64,000 bases of DNA from an uncultured Lachnospira sp. (lineage in GTDB: Bacteria > Bacillota > Clostridia > Lachnospirales > Lachnospiraceae), in assembly GCA_934359185.1 (NCBI GenBank), contig CAKRLE010000010.1, positions 1 through 64,000 on the forward strand, given 5' to 3'. The notes below the pieces were generated by a model. It ran no database searches. It was not told where the DNA came from and saw only the letters and a list, made by a program, of their open reading frames with translations. Each line of letters begins with the position of its first letter. Position 1 is the stretch's first letter. The position numbers and the translations under genes are program-made. This document shows, one piece after another, positions 18,467 to 28,021 of this stretch.

Positions 18467-20179
18467 TTATTCCCTCCTAAGTATATATCCATATTTTTTT
18501 CTTTCTACGTTCATTCCAAGTGTTTTAGCTAAATCTTCACAAATATTATATTTTTCATAATTATCATCAACATATATTATATCTGGTATTTTATCTTCAT
18601 GTTGTTCATAATAATCATATAAAGTCTTTCTACTGTCTGATATTCCATAACAAAGCGAAGAGTATGTAGCATATCGCTGAATTCCCGTTAAATATAATGA
18701 CTGGTCACTCACATACAACGCATTATTATTTGTTTCAACTCTTATATCTTCTGTATCATCCATTATTGAATTATAGTAGTCCGCTTTCTCACGACTTACC
18801 ATTAATCCCGCTTGTGGTCCACAATTTAATAATTCAGTCTGTTTATTAATTCCTTCTTCCCAAAATATATATGTCATTCTGAAAAATAACAAAATCGCAA
18901 TCATACAACATATATATCCCCACATGACCATTCTACATTCTTTTACGTTAATCAAATCATTACATGTAATATATATAATCATAATACTTGCAATTGTTGA
19001 TACCGATGAAGCAGATGCTATGCCAACGAACCCTGTATTTGAGGCAACATGCTCAACAAACGAAAATATTATTCCCGGCACATATATACTCCAAAACATT
19101 GTCTTAGTTATATCATTTTTCCTAATCAACATAAGACAAGCTGCCAAAATATTTGGAGCAAATATTATGTAATTAATATATCCATCATCTATTGCATAAC
19201 TAATTAATAACATAAAAGTTAATATAAAAAAGATACACATATATATTTTTTCCCTTTTATGTTTTAATTTATCTAATAGATATATTATGCAGGCAATTAT
19301 AAATACTACATATATAATAAAAGTACTCTTGCAAAAAGTATTTCGCATTAAAATTCTTTTTATGTAACTAGGTATTAATTTCCATATAGATTTAGCAGGA
19401 TGTGCTGCATCACTATTCAATATATACGGAATTGTTTGTATTAACTCATTTAATGACGTATGAGTCAACACATATATAACAAATACAATAACCATTATTA
19501 AAATTCCAATTGTACACATCCCTAAAGTTTTAAACGAAAACATGTCTTTTATGTATGGCATATCATCACATTTCTTTCTTATAGAAATACTACAAGCAGC
19601 AATAATATAAGCAAAATAAAGTATTGCCAGATATGGTATTCCTAATACAGCAATCGAGAGCATTATTCCACTTAACACATAACAAATATTACTATACTTT
19701 TTTTCTGGTTTAACAATCAATAATAATAATGATAGACTCAAACCGCCTATTGCTAAAGAATTATATGACAACACCATTAAACCATATCCACTATATATTA
19801 AGATAGCAATCGATGTAATCATTGCACCTACATTGCTAAATTTTCTTAAAATAACATAAATCATAATAGATACAATACATTTTAATATTGTATATAAATA
19901 TCTTATAAACAAATATATTCCCGTTGTTCCGCCTGTAATTCTGATATATAGCTTAAGAATTGGTATTAATGGAACTGCCGATAGCTGGGTATTGTTCCAC
20001 TCATCAAACAATATTTTATCGCCTAATATAAATCGATATGGTATAGTAAGATAAAATGCCTCATCTAAATCAGCATATCCAAATTTAGCTTTCCAAAATA
20101 TCAAACCAACAATTATTACAAAAAAAATACACCATATAATAAACACTATTTTATTTTTTTCTTGTGTTATCACTTTCAT
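18467..20179 (-). CDS. GT-C type membrane glycosyltransferase
   Basis: Protein of 570 residues with about 11 membrane helices and a soluble C-terminal part of about 130 residues. The first outer loop has GYADLDEAFYL (about residues 33-43), with acidic residues in the position used by GT-C enzymes fed by polyprenyl-phosphate sugars. It has little other recognisable sequence. Its place directly upstream of GtrB and GtrA-like genes suggests it is the serotype-specific transferase of a Gtr-like trio. The 29-base overlap with the preceding polymerase gene and the GGGAGATG before the ATG support the start. Confidence 0.72.
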   Translation of the reverse strand: MKVITQEKNKIVFIIWCIFFVIIVGLIFWKAKFGYADLDEAFYLTIPYRFILGDKILFDEWNNTQLSAVPLIPILKLYIRITGGTTGIYLFIRYLYTILKCIVSIMIYVILRKFSNVGAMITSIAILIYSGYGLMVLSYNSLAIGGLSLSLLLLIVKPEKKYSNICYVLSGIMLSIAVLGIPYLAILYFAYIIAACSISIRKKCDDMPYIKDMFSFKTLGMCTIGILIMVIVFVIYVLTHTSLNELIQTIPYILNSDAAHPAKSIWKLIPSYIKRILMRNTFCKSTFIIYVVFIIACIIYLLDKLKHKREKIYMCIFFILTFMLLISYAIDDGYINYIIFAPNILAACLMLIRKNDITKTMFWSIYVPGIIFSFVEHVASNTGFVGIASASSVSTIASIMIIYITCNDLINVKECRMVMWGYICCMIAILLFFRMTYIFWEEGINKQTELLNCGPQAGLMVSREKADYYNSIMDDTEDIRVETNNNALYVSDQSLYLTGIQRYATYSSLCYGISDSRKTLYDYYEQHEDKIPDIIYVDDNYEKYNICEDLAKTLGMNVERKKYGYILRRE

Positions 20180-21389
20180 TAGTCATCTCCCATTTTGATA
20201 CAATCATCCCCATAACAATTGCTAATCCTATCAAAGCAGGGTTAGCAAATCCAGTTTCCTCAACAAATGTTATACATAAATATGAAATACATAAAAGTCC
20301 CGCTGCATATATACGTAAATCTTTCCGGAATAATTTATTTACAATAATAAATATCGCAATCGTAAATATAAATATAATTAACACGCCTATAAATCCTGAC
20401 TCTCCCATAACACTTGCCAAATAACTATCCATCATATATTTTTGATTTTCTATTCCAAGTTCATGATGATTTTCCAATCCGTATATATAATATACGGGCG
20501 AATAGCTAACAGATGAATAGTAGGATCCCCACGTTCCCCAGCCAGTGCCAATAGGGAAATAATCTTTTAATATTTGAAAGCCTGTAGCCATTAAACGATA
20601 TCTTGCATAATCATGATCCGGTGCACTAGCATATACATAATAAAAATAAACTTTTTCCCATACCAGCATTATACTTAAAAGCGCCATTACCAATAGTTCA
20701 TATATCTTTATTTTTCTATTCTTTTTTATAACCCATACAAATATAACTACTGTTAACAATGCGGCTGCATATCCTTTAGCCTTCGTTGAAAATATCAAAT
20801 TTTCTAATAGCAAAATCAAGCATACCCAATCCAATCTAGTGTCTCGCCATTGCATAAATAAAATTGCGACTAACATTACATTTACAGCACACAAATATAT
20901 TGGTGACAATGCATTATAATACATCCTTGCATTAAAAACATTCTGTATATTATTAATCCAATACCAATTTTCAACAATTGCAAATACAATAATAACTTTA
21001 TGTATAACCTTATCTGAATTATTGAAAATACTGTTATATTTTGACTTACACAAATATTTAACGCTCCAAAATACTATGAACCATTTAATTCCTAAAAAAG
21101 ATGCCATAACAGATGTCTTAAAAGATTGATATTCAAAAAAAAATGATGAAAAAGTAGTAACAAGCCAATAAATAATAACGCTTGTCCCTATATATATATC
21201 AAACTTACTAAACTTATAATTCGCACAATATGTCCTGCTAATACAAACCAGTATTAATAGAAACAACGTAAAAATTTCATCAAACAACGACCATGCATTA
21301 ATTTTTTGGGAAATCCAATTCTGAAAAACAATCAACATAAGAACCACAAAACATGCAATATTTCCTTTTGATGTATATACCCTTTTCAT
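20151..21389 (-). CDS. wzy: O-antigen/capsule polymerase, Wzy-like
   Basis: Membrane protein of about 412 residues with around 12 helices and one long outer loop containing YRLMATGFQILKDYFPIGTGWGTWGS and a downstream GESGFIG, a pattern common to O-antigen ligase/polymerase (Wzy_C-like) proteins. It should polymerise the repeat units flipped by Wzx. Three in-frame starts lie at 21407, 21398 and 21389; GGTGG nine bases before the ATG at 21389 favours the last. Overlaps the next gene by 29 bases. Confidence 0.8.
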   Translation of the reverse strand: MKRVYTSKGNIACFVVLMLIVFQNWISQKINAWSLFDEIFTLFLLILVCISRTYCANYKFSKFDIYIGTSVIIYWLVTTFSSFFFEYQSFKTSVMASFLGIKWFIVFWSVKYLCKSKYNSIFNNSDKVIHKVIIVFAIVENWYWINNIQNVFNARMYYNALSPIYLCAVNVMLVAILFMQWRDTRLDWVCLILLLENLIFSTKAKGYAAALLTVVIFVWVIKKNRKIKIYELLVMALLSIMLVWEKVYFYYVYASAPDHDYARYRLMATGFQILKDYFPIGTGWGTWGSYYSSVSYSPVYYIYGLENHHELGIENQKYMMDSYLASVMGESGFIGVLIIFIFTIAIFIIVNKLFRKDLRIYAAGLLCISYLCITFVEETGFANPALIGLAIVMGMIVSKWEMTNESDNTRKK

Positions 21390-21425
21390 TATGTACATCC
21401 ACCCCATTCAAAACACACTTTTATA

Positions 21426-22598
21426 TTATTTATTCATCTGCTTCCTGATGTCTGCATCAACTATCTCTTCACCGCTTCTACCTTTTAGCTGCTCTTTTGA
21501 TGCCTCACTAAGTCCGTTATTAACGGTAGCACACATATCACATGTGCTGCATTTATCCAGTTCTTCTTTCGTAACTTTACCATCTCTCAAATCTCTGACA
21601 ATCTTATTTTCATACATACTGTATTTATTCTTTGTCCAGAATTTAAGCTTATGTCTTATTACCCACCACGCTGGTTTCCAGATATATTTATGCATAGCTG
21701 GACTTACTGAACCTATCATCCAGCAGTCTCTGTCACAACAGCGAACTTTCTTACGGACTTCCTCTGCCTCTTTGCTATTCCATAATTCATCCCATGTCTG
21801 AACATTAAGGTTACCCATAACTTCTTTATCCTTAGTTCCATTACAAGGCATGACATCACCATAAGGATCTATAAAGAATGTATCAAAACTCATATCACAT
21901 GGAAGCAGTCTCTTCTGTCCATAAATATAATTAATTAATCCATGATTGAAATATGCCCTAAACCACTTTTTAGGGCTTTTAGATGTCAACAGTTCATTAA
22001 CAAGCTTTTCAAAATTCTTTGCAACCATTGGTCTGTCATGAATTATATTCTTAGCCTCCACAAAATAAAAACTATTATGAAGTGAAGCTGTTGCAAACTC
22101 CATTCCCATTTCATCAGATATCTTGTAAAGTGGAACAAGGTCTGGCGCATTCTTATCCTGAACGGTCATTCCAAAGCCAACATCTTTCATTCCCATTTCT
22201 CTTAATGTTTTAAGAGTCTGATATCCCTTCTGATATCCGTCATCTAGACCTCTTATCTCATTGTTGGTCTGCTCCAGTCCCTCTATAGATATCCTGATTC
22301 CTATATCTGGAAACTCTTTACACAAATCAACTATTCTATCTGTAAAGAATCCGTTAGTTGATATAACAATTCTATCACTCTTTTTGTATAATTCTCTCAC
22401 TATATCCTTAAGGTCTGTTCGTATAAATGGCTCTCCACCTGTTATATTGGTAAAATACATCTGTGGTAATTTTTTTATTGTCTCTACAGATATCTCTTCT
22501 TCTGGTTTAGAAGGTGCCTTATATCTATTACACATAGTACATCTTGCATTGCAACGATATGTCACAATAACTGTTCCGTTTAATTTTTTATCTGCCAT
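21426..22598 (-). CDS. Radical SAM/SPASM domain protein
   Basis: Protein of about 390 residues. The radical SAM cluster motif is CNARCTMC near residue 15, followed by NITGGEPFIR. A SPASM-type C-terminal region has cysteines in CDMSFDTFFIDPYGDVMPC and CCDRDCW, and another CSTCDMC motif lies near the end. It probably performs a radical modification with auxiliary iron-sulphur clusters. No precursor peptide gene is visible nearby, so the substrate may be a sugar or lipid intermediate of the glycan. AGGTGGAG before the ATG at 22598 decides the start. The substrate is unknown. Confidence 0.82.
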   Translation of the reverse strand: MADKKLNGTVIVTYRCNARCTMCNRYKAPSKPEEEISVETIKKLPQMYFTNITGGEPFIRTDLKDIVRELYKKSDRIVISTNGFFTDRIVDLCKEFPDIGIRISIEGLEQTNNEIRGLDDGYQKGYQTLKTLREMGMKDVGFGMTVQDKNAPDLVPLYKISDEMGMEFATASLHNSFYFVEAKNIIHDRPMVAKNFEKLVNELLTSKSPKKWFRAYFNHGLINYIYGQKRLLPCDMSFDTFFIDPYGDVMPCNGTKDKEVMGNLNVQTWDELWNSKEAEEVRKKVRCCDRDCWMIGSVSPAMHKYIWKPAWWVIRHKLKFWTKNKYSMYENKIVRDLRDGKVTKEELDKCSTCDMCATVNNGLSEASKEQLKGRSGEEIVDADIRKQMNK

Positions 22599-23616
22599 TA
22601 CATTCTCCACCTAACTTTTTATTCCAAACAATTTTATTCATGTATTTCAATATATGCTTTACCACAACTGCAAACGCTGTTGTTCCAATTAAGACTAATA
22701 CAACAGTACTTATATATCCTCCCCAGCTATATCCAAATATATAATTCAGCTTAATCTTTTCAATTATTCTAAATATAAACATATGTGAAAGATATATTTC
22801 CATACTTATTCCACTAAAAAATGCAGCCACTTTATTGTCTAGCAATCCCCCATTCGATAACATTGCATACATAACCAATGTGGCAGATACAATCAAGCAT
22901 CCTGCTACATTTCGATTAAGAATATAATATAATATAATATAATACAATACAATTGATACGGCTGTCACAGCCAGCATAATCCATATGTTAATGTGAGCTA
23001 TCTGTTCTCTATACAAATACAAAAGACCACCAGCTATGAAAAAGCATGCGCTGAATAATATATTATTTCGTCCAACATTAAAGTAATGCAGACACGCATA
23101 GTTATACATAAGACTTATTGCAAATGCAGTCCACGCCTTTTTCTTACTTGTAAGCAATGTACAAAAAAATGGAAATGCTATATAGAACACAAATATAAGT
23201 CCTATAAACCATCCAACTCCAATAACCGATATGTCACCACAATCTGGCAAAAATCCAAATAATAATGTAATATCCGCAAACGTTTCATATAACGCATCAA
23301 CCGATGGCGATACAATAAAATCAATTAAAACTAATATTGTAAAGAATGGTAATATTTTTCTAAATCTTTTAGCATAGAAATCTGTTATAGAAATTTTATT
23401 ATTTATTATCTTATCATAATATCCACAACACATGCCAAATGATGATATTACCATAAAAAGGAATACAAAATTAGTAAATGAATCTATACATGTGTTATAT
23501 ATCCATCCGCTAATATTGTACACACTATTTGCCTTAACATGCATCATTACAATTCCAAATGCAGCAAGCATTCTCAATCCATTCAATGCATTATAACGAT
23601 TATTTTCTTCACTCAT
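22588..23616 (-). CDS. AT3 family acyltransferase with pentanucleotide repeat
   Basis: Protein of about 342 residues, ten helices, starting near ALNGLRMLAAFGIVMMHV, the N-terminal AT3 signature with Arg and His. It would add an acyl group to the glycan. Overlaps the radical SAM gene by 11 bases. TTG at 23628 with GGAG three bases upstream is an alternative start. The coding strand contains ATTGT-ATTGT-ATTAT repeats around residues 221-232 (VLYYIILYYIL); because the unit is five bases, any gain or loss shifts the frame. As read, the frame is open. Confidence 0.82.
   Translation of the reverse strand: MSEENNRYNALNGLRMLAAFGIVMMHVKANSVYNISGWIYNTCIDSFTNFVFLFMVISSFGMCCGYYDKIINNKISITDFYAKRFRKILPFFTILVLIDFIVSPSVDALYETFADITLLFGFLPDCGDISVIGVGWFIGLIFVFYIAFPFFCTLLTSKKKAWTAFAISLMYNYACLHYFNVGRNNILFSACFFIAGGLLYLYREQIAHINIWIMLAVTAVSIVLYYIILYYILNRNVAGCLIVSATLVMYAMLSNGGLLDNKVAAFFSGISMEIYLSHMFIFRIIEKIKLNYIFGYSWGGYISTVVLVLIGTTAFAVVVKHILKYMNKIVWNKKLGGECNGR
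22921..22953. repeat. Pentanucleotide microsatellite in AT3 gene
   Basis: Four AATAT units followed by two AATAC units (plus strand), within a coding region. Units of five bases are classic contingency-locus repeats because copy change alters the frame. Confidence 0.75.
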
Positions 23617-23650
23617 AGTAATTACCAATGTCTCCTTGATACAGCATTAA

Positions 23651-24880
23651 TTAGCTCTCGTATATCCTTATCAGCTTGTCATAGTACTGTTCAATCGTAT
23701 CAAACTCTACACCTGCACAATTTTCTGACATCGCTTTGATTTTATCTTCATCATTCCATAATCCTCGAATCGCACTAATAAGCTTATTCGTGTTACCGCT
23801 TTCAAACAAAACACCAGTTTTATTATTCTGTATTAATTCTGGAATTCCGCCAATATCCGCTCCTATAACAGGTGTACCATACATCTGGCTTTCCATAACT
23901 GAAAACGGACAATTTTCATACCATTCGGATGGGTATATTGTAAATCGTGCATTTCTTATTAGTTCTTCCAATTCAATTCCCGTTTTAAATCCTACATTTT
24001 CAATATTAGCAGCACTGTCTAATTCATGTTCTAACGGACCTGTTCCTGCAAATATAAATCTGACTTCAGGAAGACTTTTGCACGCATTAATAAGAGTATT
24101 TATGCCCTTTTCTTCTGAAAATCTTCCAAAATACAGGCAATACTTATCAACTGTATTACTATTATGATTAATATCTTCCAACAGATCTTTATTGGCATCT
24201 GAATCTATGAAATTATGTAATGCAATGGTTCTGCCTCGCAAAGCATCACTTGAATCCATCTTTCTCTTTATGAACTCAGAGCAACAAATTATCGTATCAA
24301 TATACTTATAAACACCTTTCCATTTCCAAAACCCAGCTTCCATCATTCCAATAACAGACTTCGCACTAGAGCCATGAATGCACTTACCTTTAACGCAATT
24401 CGTGAAATGACCCCCGAGACACTTTTCACAATTCTGATGCGTATTAGGATTATTCATCATATGATTCGGACATACTAACTGATAATCATGCGCTGTATAA
24501 ACAATCCTGCACGCATGCCCTGTCTGCTTGCTCCACTTCTTTATCTCTAAAATTATACTAGGTGTAAGCTGATAATTAAAATTATTAAGATGACACACAT
24601 CTGGTTCAAAATCATCAAGTACAGCTCTTATCTTTTTTCTAGCCTCAGATGAATATATTGTTTTTAATGGATAAGTTAATTTAGCAAGCTTTGAACCACC
24701 ATGAAAATCCATATCGGAAGTATATGCATTAACTCTATTACCAACGCACCTTCCCTCATGTTCCATTCCAAAATACTGTACTTCATGTCCATGTGCCTCA
24801 AGAGCTTTTCCCAATTTGAATATATATGTCTCTGAGCCTCCATTAGGATAGAGGAACTTATTAATCATTAATATTTTCAT
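23651..24880 (-). CDS. GT4 family glycosyltransferase
   Basis: Protein of 409 residues. The N-terminus MINKFLYPNGGSETYIFKLG and the donor domain with YFGRFSEEKGINTLI and PSEWYENCPFSVMESQMYG show a GT4 enzyme. The cysteine cluster CEKCLGGHFTNCVKGKC in the middle is a feature of a subgroup of capsule GT4 proteins. AAGGAT precedes the ATG. Sugar specificity unknown. Confidence 0.87.
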   Translation of the reverse strand: MKILMINKFLYPNGGSETYIFKLGKALEAHGHEVQYFGMEHEGRCVGNRVNAYTSDMDFHGGSKLAKLTYPLKTIYSSEARKKIRAVLDDFEPDVCHLNNFNYQLTPSIILEIKKWSKQTGHACRIVYTAHDYQLVCPNHMMNNPNTHQNCEKCLGGHFTNCVKGKCIHGSSAKSVIGMMEAGFWKWKGVYKYIDTIICCSEFIKRKMDSSDALRGRTIALHNFIDSDANKDLLEDINHNSNTVDKYCLYFGRFSEEKGINTLINACKSLPEVRFIFAGTGPLEHELDSAANIENVGFKTGIELEELIRNARFTIYPSEWYENCPFSVMESQMYGTPVIGADIGGIPELIQNNKTGVLFESGNTNKLISAIRGLWNDEDKIKAMSENCAGVEFDTIEQYYDKLIRIYES

Positions 24881-24955
24881 CGCTTAATATCCTTTTAATA
24901 CAATTCAATAACACAGATAATTATTCGTATCTGTTATATCATTACATGTGCGCAT

Positions 24956-26104
24956 TTAGCTTTGATAAATTTTAACTGTCTCTCTGGCTACATCATCCCA
25001 GTTATATTTATTACATATATAATCTGCTGCCTGTGACTTTAAATTTTCTACCATATCTTTTTTATCGCATAATTCTTTGAGCTTGTCCGTCAAATCATCA
25101 ACATCATTTTTCTTAAATGATACAGCATTGTTGCCAACAACGTCCACACATTCTGCTATATCTGATGTAAGACAGCAGTTTCCATAACTCATGGCTTCCA
25201 GAAGGCTTAACGGCATTCCTTCAAGTTCACTTGGGAGAACATATATGTACGCATTACTGTATAACTCCTCAAGCACTTTTCCCTGAACAAAATCTGTAAA
25301 TATTATCCTATCATCATCTGCCGCCATTTCATGAAGTTTTTCAACATACTCATTAGAATCACTGCTGCCACCAGCTATAACAAGCTTCTTATCTGTTTTA
25401 ATATGCTTATACGCTTCTATTAACAAATGTATCTTCTTCTCATCTGTAAGCCTTGCAACTGTGAGAATATAGGAATCTTTTGTAATTCCCCATTTATCTG
25501 TGATCTCGCTGGCCTCGACTATCTGTGGTCTGTTAACGCCATTAGGTATAAATTCTGTCTCGCGATTATATGTTTCCTTAAAATAATCTTTAACGCCTTT
25601 ACTTAATACTATTATTGAGTCCGCATGCTTTACCGCCATGCGCTCACCATATTTGATGAATTTCCCACCAAATGAGTTTCTCCATCTCGGACGCGCCCAA
25701 TCTAATCCATGACATGTTACAACGACTTTCTTGCCGAACATTTTAGGTATATAACAAAAAGCCGCTGGTCCCTCTGCATGGATATGAACAACATCATATC
25801 TGCCAAATGCTGCTTTAACTGCTGCAAAAAATGCAGATGATGTCGCCGCCAATCCCTTTTTATCAATCGTTGGTACAGATGTAATCTTAATTCCATCCAT
25901 TATATTATTACGTTTTTTATGTCCATCTGGTTGATTAATCTGGTTATTATCGTATTGTGCCCCACTTACATGATGTCCACGCCTGTTAATGCATGTAACA
26001 TTATGTCCCATATCAGCCATTCTTGTTGCAAGTTCCCACACAACGATTTCAACTCCCCCTTCGCGTGACGGAACTCTTTTTTGTCCATACATTGCAATTT
26101 TCAC
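24956..26104 (-). CDS. GT4 family glycosyltransferase (DUF1972-type N-terminus)
   Basis: Protein of 382 residues. The N-terminus KIAMYGQKRVPSREGGVEI matches the group that includes streptococcal rhamnosyltransferases such as Cps2T. The donor domain has TVARLTDEKKIHLLIEAYK and PSELEGMPLSLLEAMSYG. The start is GTG at 26104 with AAGGG upstream. It is the first gene of the long minus-strand glycan transcript and might add the second sugar of the repeat unit, which is an inference from position and family. Confidence 0.85.
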   Translation of the reverse strand: MKIAMYGQKRVPSREGGVEIVVWELATRMADMGHNVTCINRRGHHVSGAQYDNNQINQPDGHKKRNNIMDGIKITSVPTIDKKGLAATSSAFFAAVKAAFGRYDVVHIHAEGPAAFCYIPKMFGKKVVVTCHGLDWARPRWRNSFGGKFIKYGERMAVKHADSIIVLSKGVKDYFKETYNRETEFIPNGVNRPQIVEASEITDKWGITKDSYILTVARLTDEKKIHLLIEAYKHIKTDKKLVIAGGSSDSNEYVEKLHEMAADDDRIIFTDFVQGKVLEELYSNAYIYVLPSELEGMPLSLLEAMSYGNCCLTSDIAECVDVVGNNAVSFKKNDVDDLTDKLKELCDKKDMVENLKSQAADYICNKYNWDDVARETVKIYQS

Positions 26105-26181
26105 AATACGTTAATCCCTTCTAAGCAAATCTTTTTCTAATATGACAACTTGATATATAATAAAAATACATAATCTAAATT

Positions 26182-26211
26182 ATTATACACCCCTAACCTA
26201 TGCTCTTTCAA
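26182..26211 (-). promoter_or_regulatory. Putative sigma-A promoter of the glycan operon
   Basis: On the minus strand, TTGAAA (26211-26206), an 18-base spacer and TATAAT (26187-26182), about 80 bases upstream of the GTG start at 26104. No terminator is obvious between here and the genes to the left. Confidence 0.55.
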
Positions 26212-26290
26212 CCCATAATCCAGTTGATTTCGCATTTTCTCTGCCATTTACTGCATTTTCCCTCCTCAACCTCAAATCAACCACAAAACT

Positions 26291-27157
26291 CTACTCATCT
26301 TCCATATCATTATCCTCACTCTGCTCCATTTCCTCCTCAATCACCTTCAGATTCTTCTTCGCCACGTATCCTTCCCGCTCCACGCCATTCTCATCTGTAA
26401 ATTTGACCTTATAATAGTAATTCGTATTCTCCATGATAATCGCCTGCACGCCGTCTTTGAGCCTGTATATTATCCCTGCACCCTTTTTCGGAGCTTCCTT
26501 CACAATGCTTACAACCTTTGTCATAACTGGCTTGCCCACATTTTCTTCAAGATATGGCAGAATAAAAACATTTATTATAAATAATCCTATAAACTTGTAT
26601 ATATTATACTTCTTTATCTTCTCCTTCGCCCAGCTCTTGATTCTTTTAGCAAATTTATTCTCGTCTGTGAATTCCTCTTCCAATGCATCCTGTAGCTCCT
26701 GCTCATCGGCAAAATCTGTCTCCAGTTCCGCTATATTTTCTTCTTCGTCATCAAAATCCAATGATGAGTATACACTGTCGATTACATCTTTAACTGAACT
26801 ATATGAATTTAATACTTCAGCAATGTTCTTATAACCATTAAATTGATTAATTTGTTCAGCTATACCTGAATAACCAGACATCGCACTCTTTATTGCTTCT
26901 GCTGCTGTCGGATTATAAAAATCATGCATCTTGTCAATCTGCGACATAAAAGTTTCTATTTTTCCACCACTATAACTCTGGATAACGGACTGCAGCTGAT
27001 TATCAAACAACTTACTGACACTAGAGGCGGCTGTCCATGCAGACATGTTGGATACAAGAGTATTCTGATAACCAGCCATAGGCTCTAACGCATCCCGCAA
27101 ACCTTTTACAATCTCGCCATATCCTTTGTATTGTTCTAACATTTCTGAATATCTCAT
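26291..27157 (-). CDS. Membrane protein of unknown function with SH3-like C-terminus
   Basis: Protein of 288 residues that I do not recognise. Residues 1-130 look helical and polar, about 125-155 are strongly acidic, about 183-200 form one hydrophobic segment (GLFIINVFILPYL), and the C-terminus (YYKVKFTDENGVEREGYV) resembles a small SH3-like barrel. GGGGGAAAG precedes the ATG. It lies between the glycan operon and decayed Abi and ATPase genes, so it may be accessory cargo. No function can be assigned. Confidence 0.7.
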   Translation of the reverse strand: MRYSEMLEQYKGYGEIVKGLRDALEPMAGYQNTLVSNMSAWTAASSVSKLFDNQLQSVIQSYSGGKIETFMSQIDKMHDFYNPTAAEAIKSAMSGYSGIAEQINQFNGYKNIAEVLNSYSSVKDVIDSVYSSLDFDDEEENIAELETDFADEQELQDALEEEFTDENKFAKRIKSWAKEKIKKYNIYKFIGLFIINVFILPYLEENVGKPVMTKVVSIVKEAPKKGAGIIYRLKDGVQAIIMENTNYYYKVKFTDENGVEREGYVAKKNLKVIEEEMEQSEDNDMEDE

Positions 27158-27226
27158 ACAATCTTTCCCCCTCTTATATTCTAATGTTATATAGAAAATA
27201 TTATACTATCCGCGTGGTGGAATAAC

Positions 27227-27263
27227 AACATAGGGCGGCCGCCTGACGGCGCCGCCCTATGTT
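27227..27263. terminator. GC-rich hairpin after Abi_2 remnant
   Basis: Perfect 13-bp stem (AACATAGGGCGGC / GCCGCCCTATGTT) with an 11-base loop, overlapping the stop codon of the Abi_2 remnant. Very GC-rich for this region. No T-run follows on either strand, so termination is uncertain. Confidence 0.55.
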
Positions 27264-27891
27264 AATCTGCTTTTCGTAATTCTGCCACCCAATTTTCTGG
27301 AAATCCCATATATGATAATAACTCGTTTTCTTTTATGACATGCATTTGTGGTCTAAATCTATCAACAGCATTGTTAATCTCTTTTATAAATCTCTTAAAA
27401 TTAGTATCTGATAATAATATTTTCATGCCTAAAACTGCAGCAAATAAATCGCGCTTACCATATGAATATTCTCCATTAGCAGCATTTTTAGGAATGCCAA
27501 GCTTATCATGAATAGGCATATCCGTTAAAGGCCGCTTAGTTCTATAACAATATAATCTATTATTGTGTGCACAGAAGTTTCTGACTGGTGTTATATACAT
27601 TAAAATATTATTCAACACCCATAATGGAATATATCCATGTTGCTTTAAATAATGCGCTATGCATGGATCAGATACTCTACCGCTTATCTGGCGTTGAATA
27701 TCTGAAATTAAGTGCCTGCGAAAATGAATATGCAATTAAATTTTTTATATTTGTTTCGATTAATAATATGTATTTAAAAACGATCTACGTATACATGTGT
27801 CAAAATCATATAAAGCAACAATCTCTTTTATTTTTGTCCCATCTTTATACTTATCATCTGATAGCTCATTATTTATCTCTAGAAAAGGCAT
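27262..27891 (-). pseudogene. Decayed Abi_2 (AbiD/AbiF-like) abortive infection gene
   Basis: An N-terminal piece starting at ATG 27891 (MPFLEINNELSDDKYKDGTK, then ALYDFDTCIRRSFLNTYY) ends at TAA. A different frame carries on with IETNIKNLIAYSFSQA, and a third frame (27735-27262) holds HYLKQHGYIPLWVLNNILMY joined directly to TPVRNFCAHNNRLY. Abi_2 proteins are about 300 residues and have extra sequence between those last two segments, so there are at least two frameshifts and an internal deletion. The R-N-x3-H HEPN-type motif is still visible. Not functional as read. Confidence 0.8.
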
Positions 27892-27903
27892 TTTATATTA
27901 ATC

Positions 27904-27950
27904 AGTGCGCCGCTAGTGATACCCAACACATATCACCAGCGCCGCCCACT
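27904..27950. other. Imperfect GC-rich hairpin
   Basis: AGTGCGCCGCTAGTGATA pairs with TATCACCAGCGCCGCCCACT with small bulges. It lies between the secreted protein at 28022 and the Abi_2 remnant and may terminate the former. No clear T-run. Confidence 0.45.
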
Positions 27951-28021
27951 ATAACCATCAGTCTTTAGTCTTAGTCAATTAGTTACATTTTTCTATCTTG
28001 GCATATCCAGATGTCCCATTC

